Shown: positions 46,813 to 60,357, counted from the stretch's first letter. The stretch is 64,000 nucleotides of DNA from Erythroxylum novogranatense (GCA_029891385.1 CM057231.1:67224990-67288989); one strand, 5' to 3'. A program made the numbers and translations. The notes: generated from the letters alone by a model not told the origin.

Positions 46813-49800
46813 TGTTGGAACCTGACCCGGAGACCGGACCCCAACTGCTTAAAACCTCACACTATCACCTTTATTACCTTGCAGGGCCCAATTTCCCGAG
46901 TCCTGAAGCCCTGTGCTTATTACCTTGCAGGGTCCTTAGCTGTAACTCCACATTCGTGGCGAGCGCACACTATGTAAATACCAAAATCAAAGGTTGACTT
47001 ATTCATAATAATTGTAGCTCTATGCCTCAAGTTCGTTTCTCAATAAGAATCACCTCAAACGGAGTTGTATAACTCAAGATATGCTTAAAAAGCCTAAATG
47101 ATCTCATACTCTAATATGATCTCCAAACCGACCTCTCACTTACTTTAATGCAAAATTTTTCAATTTGACTCAAAATGATACAAATTTTTGTGTATAGGAA
47201 TATATATGTCCTAGGAATCTAATGGTTCAAGCCTCACCTCAATTGGAGGTTGGATGAGGGATTTATGCCCAAAAGAGTCAAGTATGTTCATGCCCTAAAT
47301 CAGTTTGAAACTCTTTTGGTGAGATCACTATAACTTTTGATCAATAAATCGGATTTCTGTAGTTTGTGTACCATTAGAAAGTAGACATCTATATCTACAA
47401 CTTTCATGAAGACCACAAAACGATATTCGGCCTCTAAGAATTCGAAAATGCACCATCTTTCCCGTAGCTGTCCGTTAAACGGACAACCATGTCCGTTTAA
47501 AGGACACATTCGGGTGAAAGTGTCCCAAAAGCTTCGAAAATGTCCGTTAAACGGACATGCAAGTCCGTCTAACGGACATGGGCAGGCCAAAGGGTGTTTT
47601 TGCACCCGAGCCTGTCCGTTTAACGGACATGCCATTCTTCCCAACTTCAAAACCTCTTCCAAACCTCTCACCTTCAATCTAACTTCATAACCCCTTGCAT
47701 TTTTCACAAAATTAATTTATTCTAAAGTATAAACAATTCATAACACCTTAAACACCAAGTTCCTCTCACCAAAATTTCAACTTAAATAGTTAATCAAATC
47801 CATGAAATCAATCCTTAATCGTCAAGGTTATCATAACTCACAAGCAAATGAACATCAAAACGACTTAAACAGATATCTTGCAATTGTCATAACTTCTTAC
47901 TCCTAACTCCAATACCTGCATATTATACCTTACTGGAAAGATAACAATATGCTCTACAAATTTTATTAAAGATGGAAAACTCAGTTCCATCATTAAAGGT
48001 GGTAAAAGCTCACTCAAATGTACTGCTTCTATAAGGACTAATAGAACAGTAAAAACATCAGCATGAACAGTAACTGAATGTGTTTCCCACACCATAACTT
48101 CTTCATCCTAAGTCCGATAGTGACAAATTTTATATCGTTAGAAAGCTATCAACAAGCACTATAATCTTCAAGAAGACACCTCAATACAATTCCAACACTA
48201 AGATGGTCTAAAATCCAAGTGAAGTTCTGTCAAATTTTGTAAAAATTTGACAGCATTTCCTTTGGAATTTCAACTAGCCAAATTTCAATCTAAAAAACAT
48301 CACCTGCATAAAACCCAATATCCAACCTCATTCAACATGTTTCAATTCTAAAGTATCTCCAAATGCAATTTAAGGCAACAACCACACTCCTAGTCATCTA
48401 CTCCATTCCAACATATAAATCAACAGAATCTCAATCCACTCTTTTTGTCAACTATAGCTACACACAGATGCACATATTTCATTAGTCTCAAATGATCAAA
48501 GGAAATTACAAAACAATATATCACACAAGAACAACTTAGACGGCATATAATATAGTCACACATAAATTGGTTTTCGGGTGGGTCCAACAGGACGTACTAC
48601 ACATTTCCGTAAAACGGTCATGTGTAGCCGTGAACACATGAGGGAGTCCGTGAGGAATTCCATAGCCACTTGCGGGCAAGCGGGAGAAGCCTATATAGGT
48701 GCACCTATCACATAAAGGACCACCCTAAACCCATAGAAACAATTATATCACATCATTCATGCATGTTATACACGTTAGTCCTCAATGAACCTTGCAACAT
48801 CCATTTTTCCCATAATTGCCTATACCATATATTTGCATTTATTTTTCACTTGTTCAACAGTCATACATACATTTTCATATCTCATATCAATTTAAACCAT
48901 GTCAAGAATAACAAGCAACATAGCTAAGTCATTTGAAAATATTCAATAGGATTTATTATAGAACTTTAACAAGTTTATTAACTCAATTATTAAGAAATTA
49001 CCCACCTTAATCCCTTAGCCTTGAATTTTTAGACACTTGCCCTTGCTTCTTGCTCTAACAACTTCTCTTCACCTTCATTAAGCAAGTAAGAACCCAATTA
49101 ACATGGGATATCCCAAGATTAGACAATCCAATGAGAGGAAAAGATGGAATTAAGCCTATCTAACTTAACTCAAACCTTACCCAAGCTTTAAGCATCAAAA
49201 ACTACTCATAAATCCAAAGAATCTTACATTTTTCTTACCTTGAGAGGGAACCCACGAAATTTGCTCTTTCTCTTGGCTTGATGAACTCTTAAACCCTTCT
49301 CCCTCTTATCCTTCTAAAACACTATCCCACTCTTCTCTAAGTAAGGAAAACACAAGACCTAAACCTTTCTTCTTCTTCTTCTTCTACATAAACAACACTC
49401 TCCCTCTCCCTTTCTCTAGAAAATTCGTGAATCCTCTTCTAACTTCCCTAACACATGACTTTTTAATTAAAAAAACCTAAGCTCCACTTATCCAAAACTA
49501 CGTAGTTTTGGTCCCTTCCTCATAAGATTTGCTCCTCTTCCCTACATGAACGATTTCACTATGTATTCCTCTTGTTTTTGTTTTAAATTGGACTTAAAAG
49601 GACCCAATTAGCCTTCCTTCCTTGCCTTAGTCTCTAAAACCAATAGTAAAATACCTAAATTGCCCCTAAGCCATTTTATTCCTTTCAACTTCTAACAACA
49701 ATTTAATTCTAATTTAAACTAATCCCACATTTAACTTTCATCCCATTAATCACTATAAACCTCAATTTGTTCCAACTAAAAGGAAAAAAAATTCAAATTA

Positions 49801-49849
49801 ATCCTCACAAATAAATTAACACGTACTTAATGCGAACCGGGGCCCAACA
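46813..49849 (-). mobile_element. Solo LTR, Tekay-like gypsy family
   Basis: 3037 bp with TSD TTTCT at 46808-46812 and 49850-49854. On the minus strand it starts TGTTGGGCCCCGG and ends GGTTCCAACA, as in G1. It shares G1 features (CTACGTAGTTTTGG, ATAACTT...TCCGA modules, a purine-rich coding-strand stretch) but is a different family. It contains the palindrome cluster 47469-47629. Confidence 0.9.
47469..47629. repeat. TGTCCGTTAAACGGACA palindrome cluster
   Basis: Five units: exact palindromes at 47469-47485, 47541-47557 and 47613-47629, and imperfect ones at 47490-47506 and 47563-47578. Units 1, 3 and 5 are spaced 72 bp apart. Matching frames on both strands here (47300-47707 minus, 47406-47690 plus) are due to the symmetry. 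Confidence 0.92.
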
Positions 49850-49984
49850 TTTCTTTTTTCTATTTTATTTGATTTTGTAATGTACAAATTGATGTAATGA
49901 TGAAGAAGGAGCAGCCATGGATTGAAGAAATGGAAAGGTAAAATTTTGATTGTATCTTTTGTGTTTTGGCATAAGTTTTGTGAA

Positions 49985-50215
49985 AACTAAGTTGCTGAAA
50001 TTTTGTTTCAATGAATCATATTTCAGTTATGATTGGAAAACAAGTGCTGGTTTTTGTTTCAAAGAATCCAATTTGGTTTTGCTAAAATACTAAGTGCTGT
50101 TTTAATTTTCATGAAATGAGTTTGGTTTTAATAAAACAAGTGCTGGGATTTTTGTCAAAACAAATATTTGGTTTTCTAAAAATCTAGTGCTGGAATTTTA
50201 TTTTTCAAAATGACA
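49985..50215 (+). repeat. Degenerate ~50-bp tandem units in Z leader
   Basis: Five units starting AAGT(T)GCTG, each followed by a T-rich stretch, CAA/ATG-rich middle and TTTGGTTTT(G/A)..AAAA. Unit starts are near 49989, 50041, 50090, 50137 and 50187. They are diverged. Confidence 0.6.
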
Positions 50216-51122
50216 AAATTCTATTTTCATAAATGCCATTACATTTTGTTTACCGAATGGGCCATATCATGTTAGCGAAGAGTTCGAAGCGGAAGATCCA
50301 AGATGAAGAAGCATTTTTTGGGCCTAAAAGGCTTGTAATTATTTTATGTTTCTAGGATGGACAATCAAAAGTGGCTTTATTAGTTCATGTGATGAATGGA
50401 GAAATGAATGCTTGTAATATGTGATATTATGTGATTGCATGTCATTTAGAAAGTTGTCAACCCTAGGCCTTGCCATGCATTCATTATGTATGAGATATAT
50501 AATGAAACAATATAGGATGGATAATAAATTGCATCTAGACAAGATGGTATTTAAAACTTAAAGCCCAAAAAGATTGAGTGGGAGAGGATGCTCTTGTGAG
50601 AGTCCACGGTCTCCAAATGATGGCCCGTTTGCATGTGGTGAAGTGTTACTCCCCATAGGAGGGCATGGATCCTAGATCTTGCATGGTTTGGGTCTCCTTA
50701 AGGATAAGTCCACTTAATGATAGCAAATGTGACCTCCCACCGAGTCTTGATTTGTAGGTATCTTTAGTGAATGAATCAAATGGTTATACACTCAACATTT
50801 TTTATCAATAAACTGCCCACCGTAGCTCTGTTGGTAAAAGTATGGACCAAATTAAGACGCTTCTTAAAAATTGAGCATGAGATGCTTGGTAGTTTTTGAG
50901 TGGGAGGGTCCCAGCTTTTCTTTTAATAGATAAGATGGCCCACCGTCACTTAGTGCATTATAGATAAGAAAAAACAACCGTAGATAATGTTTTAATTTTT
51001 CAGTTTTGTTAAATCTATCATCATGCATACATGCATCATGATTTTATACAAAGTTCCATAAATTGTTGACTAGTATGTTCATGTTTTAATAATTTATATT
51101 TTCGGACATAATCAACCACAAA

Positions 51123-51960
51123 ATGAATCCACTCACCTGCTTCTTGACTAATAACAAATTGGAAAATGGAGACAAGTTTAATGAATGGAGACGTAACCTT
51201 GACATTGTTCTTCAATATGAACGTATTTCATGGGTGTTATCTGAAAATGAGCCTACACCTCTAAGTGGAGATGCAACTCCTGAGCAAGTCCAACAACATG
51301 AGCGTTGGCAGAATGCTGACAAGACTACTAAGTGTTATATTCTGGCTTCAGTCAGCGACATGTTGCAAAAGCAAATTGCTTGTATGAAAACTGCTAGTGC
51401 AATGGTCCATCACCTACATGAGATGTTTGGTGTGAGGACTATATCTGCAAGAGTGAAAGCTATCCAAACCTTTCATATTCTCGATTTAACACAGTGAGCC
51501 AGTGCGGATTACATGATGAAGGTAATCTCTGCGGTCCTTGAGGTTGAGATGCTTAGGCGGATATGGATGCGGACACGCAGATGATTATGATCATCAATAG
51601 CTTAAACTCTTCTTTTCAACAGCTTTAAGTTGGACTATGAGCTCAACAATGAAGGATTACACCTTGAGTGAGTTGATGAATACCTCCGAGAACCTGAGGA
51701 AATATTAAATATTAAGGTTCATGGGCGGTTAATGTAGCTTCTTCTTCTAAGCCCAAGGGTAAGGGCAAGGAAAGAAGAAGGGTCCAATGAAAAGAAGGCC
51801 CAAATAGGGGCCAAGGCCAAAACCATGAGAAAGAAGGCCAAAGAGAACATCAAAGGAAAGTGTTTCTCTTGTGATGAGATGGGCCACCGAAAAAGAAACT
51901 GTCCGATCTACTAGAGTCCCTCAAAAGCAAACAAGGTATGGGCTTCCTAAGTTTGTTAGG
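51123..51960 (+). pseudogene. Z gag (broken)
   Basis: ATG 51123, MNPLTCFLTNNKLENGDKF, then WRRNLDIVLQYERISWVL (gag N-terminal helix region), AYILASVSDMLQ-like core, ending in a TGA at 51495-51497. After frame breaks there is a lysine-rich linker and a CCHC zinc knuckle, CFSCDEMGHRKRNC, near 51862-51903. The start is supported by the 51123 context directly after the leader and by similarity to C1 gag. Confidence 0.85.
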
Positions 51961-52588
51961 AACTAGAAATGGCAGATTTATCTACTTCTTGGATATTATA
52001 TTCAGGAGCCACTAACCATGTTTGTAATTCTTTGCAGGGGTTTCAATGAAGGAAAAGACTTCCTAAAGGCCGCCAAGTTAAGATAGCAGATGGTTCCTAT
52101 GTTTCAGCAGAGAATCGGTGGGAGTAGTTATCTTGGACTTTCCTAGTGGTCATAGGTTATATTTGGAAGATGTTTATTACATGCCAATGATTATCGTGAA
52201 CATGATTTACATTTTTTGTCTAATAAAATCTGGCAATTCCTTATATTTTGAAAAGGTTGTTTCAATATATGAGAATAATGATTTTATTTGTGAAGCGATA
52301 ATTAAACATGGATTGCTTTTTATAGAACCTATGAAAGGCTCACTAAACACCACAGAATTGATAAAACCAAGACAATCCAATATCTCTAGCATTAATTCAA
52401 AGTATCTGTGGCATCTAAGGATGGGTCATATCAATCAGAAAAGACTTGACAGGCTAGTAAAGGATGGGATCCTTATGGGCTTGGATAGTGATCCATTACC
52501 CACTTGTGAATCTTGTATTGAAGGAAAAATGACAAAAGCCTCATTTCCTTCTAAAGGAAACAGATTTGAATCCACATTGGACATGGTA
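51961..52588 (+). pseudogene. Z protease and GAG-pre-integrase, cut by C1c
   Basis: The protease site reads SWILYSGATNHVCNS, where copia elements have LDSGAT: the catalytic Asp codon (GAT) is TAT at 51999-52001. The protease body follows (DFPSGHRLYLEDVYYMPMI, from 52118). GAG-pre-integrase YLWHLRMGHINQKRLDRL...CESCIEGKMTKASF lies at 52390-52545. The frame breaks at 52588 with the insertion of C1c and continues at 62144. Confidence 0.9.
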
Positions 52589-52593
52589 TATAC

Positions 52594-54546
52594 TGTAGGA
52601 AAATCCCGGGGTGTTCATCACATGAACACAGTGCGGAATTTAAAATTTTGAGTCCCGGGACATTCCCGAAAGCCAGGATCCATGTGTATGTATAACTAGT
52701 CAAACTATAACGACCAAAGGAGACCGTCTCTAACGGTATCCACGCAGAGGTCAGAAAACCTAACCGGGACAAACCCCTTTGACCCGGGAATAGCTAGAAC
52801 AAGGTAAAGAGTGTGCTAGCACTAACCTTGATCTTGGAGAGCAAGTGAGATAACTAGGAGAAGCCTTGGAGAGGAAGAGAGGAATGAAGAAAGCCTTGAA
52901 AAATCAAAATTTTCCTAAACTTAACAAGTAAGTTTCGGCCATCAACCTTCATCAACGAGCTTTCTGCTACTTCTAAGGCTTCTCATGCCTTCTTATATCA
53001 TTATTTAACTAATTAAAGGTATAAGAAAGCATGGTTAAGAGCCTAGCCACGTTGGTGGCTTAAAACCAATTAAAAGTCAAGGTAATCATAAGTTTGACCA
53101 AGTCAAACTTTGATTCCTAAAGGCATCCATCAAACTAGCAATATATATAATAATTAATCAATTCTTAATTAATTAATTAACATATATATATTCTTTGAAG
53201 AGGTCGATCAAATTGGGGTCGGTCCTAATGGCTCATCGGGCCCCACGGCGAAAGATCGCCTAAGCGGTTTCAAAGAATGTCAATGTCGCGATCTCATCGG
53301 GACATATCCCAATCTCATCTGGATCCATTTAATCCTATTGCTCTCCGGATATCGGATCTCCGTCAAACTATTTTACTGATTCTCAAGTCACTCTTATCGT
53401 GTGACCCATTAGGTTCCGGTTATGTTGGCCACTTAGATTAACACTTAATCTGAGCAAGTCATGAGCGGTATCTAGCAACACATCATGACCCCCAATTGAC
53501 CGGAAAGTAATTGGTTTGACTAATGAAACCATATCACGAACCCTTCCATAGACAATTACTTTTCAATTCGTCCTTTCACCATGCTATACCCCACTTGGTT
53601 TGAGTATGGGCAATGTGTCAACTCTTACTAGACTGATCAGATCAAATCTAGTCCAAGTGTAATCAGTTCTCGTCCTAGGACTCATTACTTGATATGTCCA
53701 TGAAGACCCTCTTCATGACACATGTGTGTGCTTCGGCGCGAGACTTCCAAGTAATGATCCCGATAAGAGGCCATGGGTATCTCTTCTGCTATCACGTAGT
53801 GGTGAATCCTCTATTGGCTACTCAATTACCTTGAATACCTCAAACTGCACTCCAATCACCACCCTATGAGTGACCTCGAAAGGCAACAAGGAATGGAGTC
53901 AAAGCACGTAATCGGTACCAAGATATCCTCGAGTACCTCAAGTCTAAGGATACTTGCACCATTGCTATGATGAGATTATCACTGACATTGGTATAGGACA
54001 TCCATGTGATGATCTCATGGCAGGTCATCCAATGTACTTACTACCACTAGTAAGCATCCACATGTCAAATCTAAATATCTCAATATTTACAGTTTTATGA
54101 GATCCACTGCTTGATCCAATCAAGGAGTTTGACATGTGCTAGTCTATCCGGATTAACGATGTCCAGTCTCATTAATCCTATGACTAGGGATAATTTAGAT
54201 ACTGACATAATTGCACATGATAGGAATCTCAGTAGTATGATCGCATCATAATTTCCTTCATGCTATGTCATATATCATGGACTTCATAAATTTGATTAAA
54301 GATCACAATCAATTCATAATAAAATGAACATCAAATAAATGAAATATGCCTTGTTTTATTTATTCATAAAGTCCATACATGACTATGAACAAAAGCGCTA
54401 AAGGGATTGCCTTTAGGGCACTACTCTAACAATCTTATGGTATCTTGTACACATATAAGTCGACTTACACGAGTGGACAAGTCGACTTATCGATATCGAA
54501 AAAGCACAAGTCGCGCACATATGGTACAAGTCGACTTACACTTACA
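52594..54546 (-). repeat. C1c 3' LTR
   Basis: 1953 bp, same family and length as the C1a LTRs, with the palindrome block at 54432-54546. The polypurine tract (minus CAAGTGGGAGATT) follows at 54547-54560. Confidence 0.93.
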
Positions 54547-54561
54547 AATCTCCCACTTGAC

Positions 54562-56213
54562 CTAAAGCCAATCACCTTGGTATCTAATACCATAAGCGAG
54601 TACATGAGAATCAAAATTCTTCTGTGACAATGGCTTTGTCAACGGATCAGCAATATTCTGCTCTGTGGGAATTCTCTCTATCAGGACATCACCTCGAGCA
54701 ATGATCTCCCGAATCAAATGGTATCGGCGGAGTACGTGTTTGGATCGCTGATGAGACCTTGGTTCCTTTGCCTGCGCAATAGCTCCATTGTTGTCACAAT
54801 ACAACTGTATGGGTCCATCACAGCTAGGAACCACACCAAGTTCAGTAATGAACTTCTTGATCCAAACGGCTTCTTTTGCTGCGTCTGATGCGGCAATGTA
54901 CTCTGCCTCGGTCGTTGAATCAGCAGTCGTCTCCTGTTTGGAACTCTTCCAACTGACTGCTCCGCCGTTCAGTGTGAAAACATAACCTGATTGGGACTTG
55001 GAATCGTCCTTATCAGATTGAAAACTAGCATCCGTATGCCCGCTCACTTGGAAATTTCCATCTCCATATATCAAGAAAACATCCTTAGTTCTTCGCAAGT
55101 ACTTTAGGATATTCTTGACAGCCACCCAGTGACCTTCACCAGGATCCGATTGGTATCTGCTCGTAACACTTAGAGCATATGATACATCGGGTCTCGTACA
55201 TAGCATTGCGTACATAATAGATCCTACTGCAGACGCATACGGGATCATATTCATACGCATCCTCTCGTCCTGTGTCCGAGGACACATAGACTTCGAGAGT
55301 GTTATCCCATGAGCAATGGGAAGAAACCCTCTCTTGGATTGCTCCATGCTAAACCTCTTTAGCACCTTGTCTATGTACGTTGACTGTGAAAGACCAAGCA
55401 ACCTCTTCGATCTATCTCTATAAATCTTTATCCCAAGGATATAAGTTGCTTCTCCAAGGTCTTTCATGGCAAATTGTTTGGACAACCAAATTTTACAGAT
55501 GCGAAGATAGAGACATCGTTTCCTAGTAACAATATGTCATCTACATATAACACAAGGAATACGATTGCGCTTCTATTAACCTTCTTGTACACACAAGTGT
55601 TCATCCGGATTTTGTGAGAAACCAAACTCTTTGATTGTCTCATCAACACGGATATTCCAACTCTGGATGCTTGCTTCAATCCATAAATGGATTTCTCAGC
55701 TTGCATACCTTTTCGCCATCACGAAATGAAGCCCTCGAGTTGTGTCATGTACATCCTCACCAGATTTCCATTCGGAAAGCGTCTTCACATCCATTTGCCA
55801 TATCTCATAATCATAATGAGCGGCAATGGCTAGGAGTATCTAATGGATTTAAGCATTGCTCTTTGGATCAAGGTCTCGTCATAGTCAACTCCTTGTCTTT
55901 GACGAAAACCTTTAGCCACAAGCCTCGCTATATAGGTAATCACATTACCATCCATGTCGGTTTTCTTCTTGAAAACCCATTTGCACCCTATAGATTTTAT
56001 CCCTTTAGGTGCATCAACCAAAGTCCATACCTGGTTTTCATACATGGAATCCATTTCAGATTTCAAGGCACGAAGCCATTTTTCAGACTTTGAACTCTTC
56101 AGAACCTCTTCATAGGTCGTAGCCTCATCATTCTCTATGAGCAATACGTCATTCTGTTCACTTACAAGAAATCCATATCTCTCGGGAACAGAGCGTATCC
56201 TACTTGACCTCAC
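54562..56213 (-). pseudogene. C1c reverse transcriptase and RNase H
   Basis: The best preserved C1 coding region. 55485-54562 is open for 307 codons: FAMKDLGEATYILGIKIYRD, SAVGSIMYAMLCTRPD, then RNase H (GHTDASFQSDKDDSK, TTEAEYIAASDA, LYCDNNGAIA) to AYGIRYQGDWL. Upstream, YVDD is in 55706-55464, and RT start motifs (GCKWVFKKKTDMDG, ARLVAKGFRQRQGVDYDET) are in 56213-55830. Frames differ between the three pieces. Confidence 0.92.
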
Positions 56214-57620
56214 AATTTTGTGTGAAGTAGAAGGTTGAGCTATTACCTCATCATGTATGAGTTCTGCTTTGAGTTCAGCAGCGATTGATCTGCGTCATCG
56301 AGCATCTTGAACTTCTTCAAGTTCAACTTTGCTCCCATGTCCTCTTTTAAAAGAAACTCTTTCTCTAAAAGACAGCATGCATTGAACAAACACCTTTTGT
56401 TCCTCGGCGAGGTAGAATTGATATCCTCTTGTTTCTTTAGGATATCCTACGAACAAACACTTGTCGATTTTGCTTCAAGCTTATCGACTTTGTCCGCTTC
56501 ACATAAGCGGACAACCCCATACTTTCAAATAAGAAAGATAAGGTTTCTTGTTAGTCCACATCTCATATAGAGTAACATCAACTGTCTTTGATGGAACTCG
56601 CTTAACAAGTAAACAAATTGTCTCAAATGCATACCCCAAAAGGATTTTGGTAATCGTAAAGCCCATCATAGATCGTACCATGTCCAACAAGGTTCGATTT
56701 CTCCTTCTGCCACACCATTATCTTTGTGGTGTGTAAGGAGGAGTCCACCGAGATAAAATCCCATTATCTACGAGATAATCCAAAACTCTTGGTCTAAGTA
56801 TTCACCACCACGATCGGATCGTAATGTTTTGATACTTTTACCAAGTCGTTTTCTACTTCATTTCTGAATTGTTTGAACTTTTCAAACGCTTGATTTGTAT
56901 CTCATTAGATCTGAGATACCCATATCGAGAATAATCATCGATAAAGGTAATGAAGTAACAACAACCATTTCGGCATGGATGGACATCGAACACATACATC
57001 TGAATGTATTAGATCTAATAATCCATCGCTCACCCTTTCCTTAAAGGTAACTTAGTCATCTTGCCTAATAAACAAGATTCACATGTGTCATAAGATTCAT
57101 AATCGAATGACCCTAAACTTCCATTCTCATGGAGCTTAGCGATGCGTCTCTCATTTATATGGCCAAGGCGACAATGCCATAAGTAAGTTGATTTTAAATT
57201 ATCTGTTTTATGTCTTTTTGCGTCATTGACATTCATAACCGGATGTGATATATCTAATATGTAAATACCGTTGCATAATGTACTAGTACCATAAAGCATT
57301 CCATTTGAGCTAATAGAACAACCATTGTTACCAAAAGACAAATGGAAACCAGTTCTATTTAAACAAGAAACAGACAATATGTTCTTTGTTAACACGGGTA
57401 CAAAATAACAATCATCCAAGTTAAGTACAAGCCCACTGGGGAGTGTCAAAACATAAGTCCCTACGGCTAATGCAGCAACTCTTGCTCCATTACCAACACG
57501 CAGGTCCATTTCTCCCTTTATGAGTCGCCATCGTCCCTCGAGGCCCTCGTGCATATCATTGCATATGTGAGCCACAACCGGTATCTAATACCCATATGTT
57601 ATGATCGAAGCAGATTAACC
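56214..57620 (-). pseudogene. C1c protease and integrase (broken)
   Basis: The protease site WVLDTGCGSH is intact near 57575-57600 (D-T-G kept, unlike C1a and C1b). The long piece 57575-57030 carries the protease body (LDDCYFVPVLTKNILSVSC) and GAG-pre-integrase (YLWHCRLGHINERRIAKL, CESCLLGKMTKLP). The integrase core, 57030-56500, is in broken frames. 56214-56500 is the linker before RT. Confidence 0.86.
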
Positions 57621-58461
57621 TCGATGACAAACATACGAAGAAGTCGAGGCATCGATGCCTTCTTACGCTTCGATTCTTCGAGATAGACTTTGCGATTCGC
57701 CTCCGATGACCGATCTTATCGCAATGGAAGCGGTAGCTTTTAGTGCGATCTCTTTGGTCTTCTTCTTGCCTTTGGTGTGCTTCCTTTGGATTTTCCTTGG
57801 GTTTCTTACCCTTCTTCTTCTTCTTTCTTTTCTTGGAACCAGAGGAAGAAGAATCCACCAATAACAACACCTTGCTATCTTGCTTGACGACTTTGTTCTC
57901 TTGCCTCGAGATTGATCGATCACTTAGGAATTGTGGTGGATATTTGGTTCATCCGATAGTTCAACACAAAATGTGAATAACTATCGACAAGCCAACAAAA
58001 ATCAAGTCTATACTTAACTCACAATCCATCACAAAACCTAAGACAACCAACCTCTCAATATAGCCATTCATCTTGAATGCATATTGCATCGCAGATGAAC
58101 TAGAGTCATTTTCGTTGTAAAGAGCAACCTTGAGGTCTCGAACTGCTTCGGACCGAGCTTGCTCATCAAACAACTCTAGTAGATGAAACACTATCGTGTG
58201 AGCATCCATAGACTCGTCTTTATTCGCATTTCGGGTGACATCGATGCAAGCATAATGCGGTGGCTATGTCATCGTCTTTTAGATGCTTACGATATGCCTT
58301 GATCATCATCGAAGCTCCTTCAGCAGTGGATCCGGGCGAAAAATCAAGGATATATCCTAGATCCTCGGATCGAGAACAATTCTCGATTTCGCAGCCAATC
58401 AAGAAAATTTGGTCCATTAATTTGTTTGAGTCCATTAGGCGCGAAGATTCACATCGGACAT
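57621..58461 (-). pseudogene. C1c gag (broken)
   Basis: ATG at 58461-58459 (minus), MSDVNLRA-like start. Frames then break: 58435-58220, then the UBN2-like core 58209-57961 (DAHTIVFHLLELFDEQA, FKMNGYIERLVVLGF). The zinc knuckle region 57735-57680 reads FHCDKIGHRRR with Cys positions lost. Confidence 0.83.
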
Positions 58462-60357
58462 CTTGACCAACCTAAACATAGAGAGAAAGAAAGTTAGAAT
58501 AGAATTAAATGTATGATCATAAGGACTTAAATGACATACATATGGCTCCCACTAGTTTCAATAGAATCCATAACCCTCATCATGAATCCAAGAAACAAAA
58601 TGGCACAATGACCTAGTGGGTCGATATCCGACATTGCTAAGAATGACCTTGGGGTTAGCCCAACAAGCCACCTTAGGTCAATCGGTAGGTATCATCCATA
58701 CCAATTGCATCACGAATGCAACTATCGCTCAGTGCTATCAACAGTTGATGTATGCACATACATTGGGTTATCAACACTTGATGCGTGTACATCTGATGTA
58801 CACTACCCAATGTCGCCTCATCCACGTTGACGCTTGAGGTTAGCTCAACAAATCAACGCTTCTAGGAAAACCGACCCATTAATCCGAAAATCACATTTTA
58901 TGGTTTGAACATATTCAGTATAGAGTGAGCTTGAGGTTAGCTCAACAACCCAACCTATAAGAACTCGGTTCTTACCATATTAATGGAAGGCGTTAGTTTT
59001 CATATTTTAAGTGAGGGATTTTAGGTCTCATCTTTACGATCTCATCCAAGCTATAGGATCATAGTCACCTTGACTATATGGACTGATTTAGGGCATTATA
59101 TCAATCATATTGAATTGCATCAAAATCATCCATCATCCCACCTCAGACGATACAAGTCGACTTATTCGATACAAGTCGACTTATGTTGTTGCATGTATGT
59201 ACAAGTCGCCTTATACCGGTACAAGTCGACTTATCGACTCTTTGCACATGTAAGTCGACTTATCAACCTATACAAGTCGCCTTACACAAGGAAATTTGCT
59301 ATCTAGTCAGCTAATTCTCAATCCAGGCATTTCCAATTCACAATACCATATACCAAGTATATTATCCTTTATATTAATGTGCTAATGAAACATTTTCATT
59401 GAAACATGCATGCCATATAGTCAAACTATATATGAAAACCTTGAAACCGATTAATCCACCATTAATCACTAGATTTTCACATAATTCAAGGACACCAAAT
59501 AATCATAATAAATAGCTCTAGATAGTCTTCAAATTATCAAGATTACTCCGGCACTAGTCACAAAAATTGCGACGGCCAAAATAAGCAAAATAATGGAATA
59601 AGCTAATAAGACGTTAAAGTAACCTGTTCACCATCCGAAAATTATTGGAAATCCAATTTCAAGAATCTCATTTTGGGATGCATGCCACATCAATATAACA
59701 CATTTTTAATCACTATAAAAATGATTCAAGGCATTGGAACCGAAAATAACACAAGCAATCATTTCAAACAAAACAGCCCCAGCATGTTTCTCAAAACTGC
59801 CAAGCTCTGCCTTTTGCTCAAAATGATCATTGAAACAATTTCAATAAATTCTGAGAAAATTACAGAGGTTAAAACATGTTCCTAAAATGCTCCATGAATG
59901 TTTCCAGGATTTATTTCCCACAAAAACTCAATGAACCTCAGCAATCTAGCTGAACCAGAATCTGTGTTTTTCAACACAGACATTCCCTGCAGCATACAAG
60001 AAATTCGGAAATAAATAGTAAATCACCTTGAAAACATTTTTCCATCCACAGAGACATTTAAAAACATCTTAGGGACATGTAGGTGAAAACCAATACGAAA
60101 AACAATTTTTCTAGAATTTATTCTCGAATTTACAAGCATACCTGTTTCAGAAATGTTCAACAAGACATCATCCGAAACTTGAGGGAATTAAATAGCAAAA
60201 ACATATCAAACGACATCGATAAATTTTTTCCTTTTATAGAAACATTCAGAAACATCTTATGAGCAGGTCTATGCAAGAAAATTTCGAAAACCCTAATTCT
60301 ACACTGGTTCGAAATTGCACACAGTCAGCATGCTACACAGCTCAATTCACAAAGCCA
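58462..60357 (-). other. Leader of C1c with hairpins and palindrome cluster
   Basis: On the minus strand it has the same layout as C1a. Hairpins lie at 58649-58663 (TTGGGCTAACCCCAA), 58834-58848 and 58931-58945 (both TTGAGCTAACCTCAA). The palindrome cluster is 59152-59287. No gene is present. The upstream end is cut by the deletion at about 60357. Confidence 0.8.

Larger units (their letters stand above)
46599..51122 (+). other. Leader of Z, interrupted by a solo gypsy LTR
   Basis: The leader's own sequence is 46599-46807 and 49855-51122, about 1.5 kb. It has degenerate tandem units at 49985-50215. I see no ORF worth keeping. The last 200 bp before gag are AT-rich. Confidence 0.75.

Noticed and set aside
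47300..47707. Opposed ORFs with repeated CPLNGH-like peptides
   Set aside because: They come from the TGTCCGTTAAACGGACA palindromes; no similarity to a known protein.
48670..48927. 85-codon ORF in the solo gypsy LTR
   Set aside because: Histidine-rich chance frame in AT-rich LTR sequence; no support.
50820..50935. tRNA-like start GTAGCTCTGTTGGTAAAAG in the Z leader, possible SINE
   Set aside because: No B box (GTTCGA) follows at the usual distance, and no end or duplication was found.
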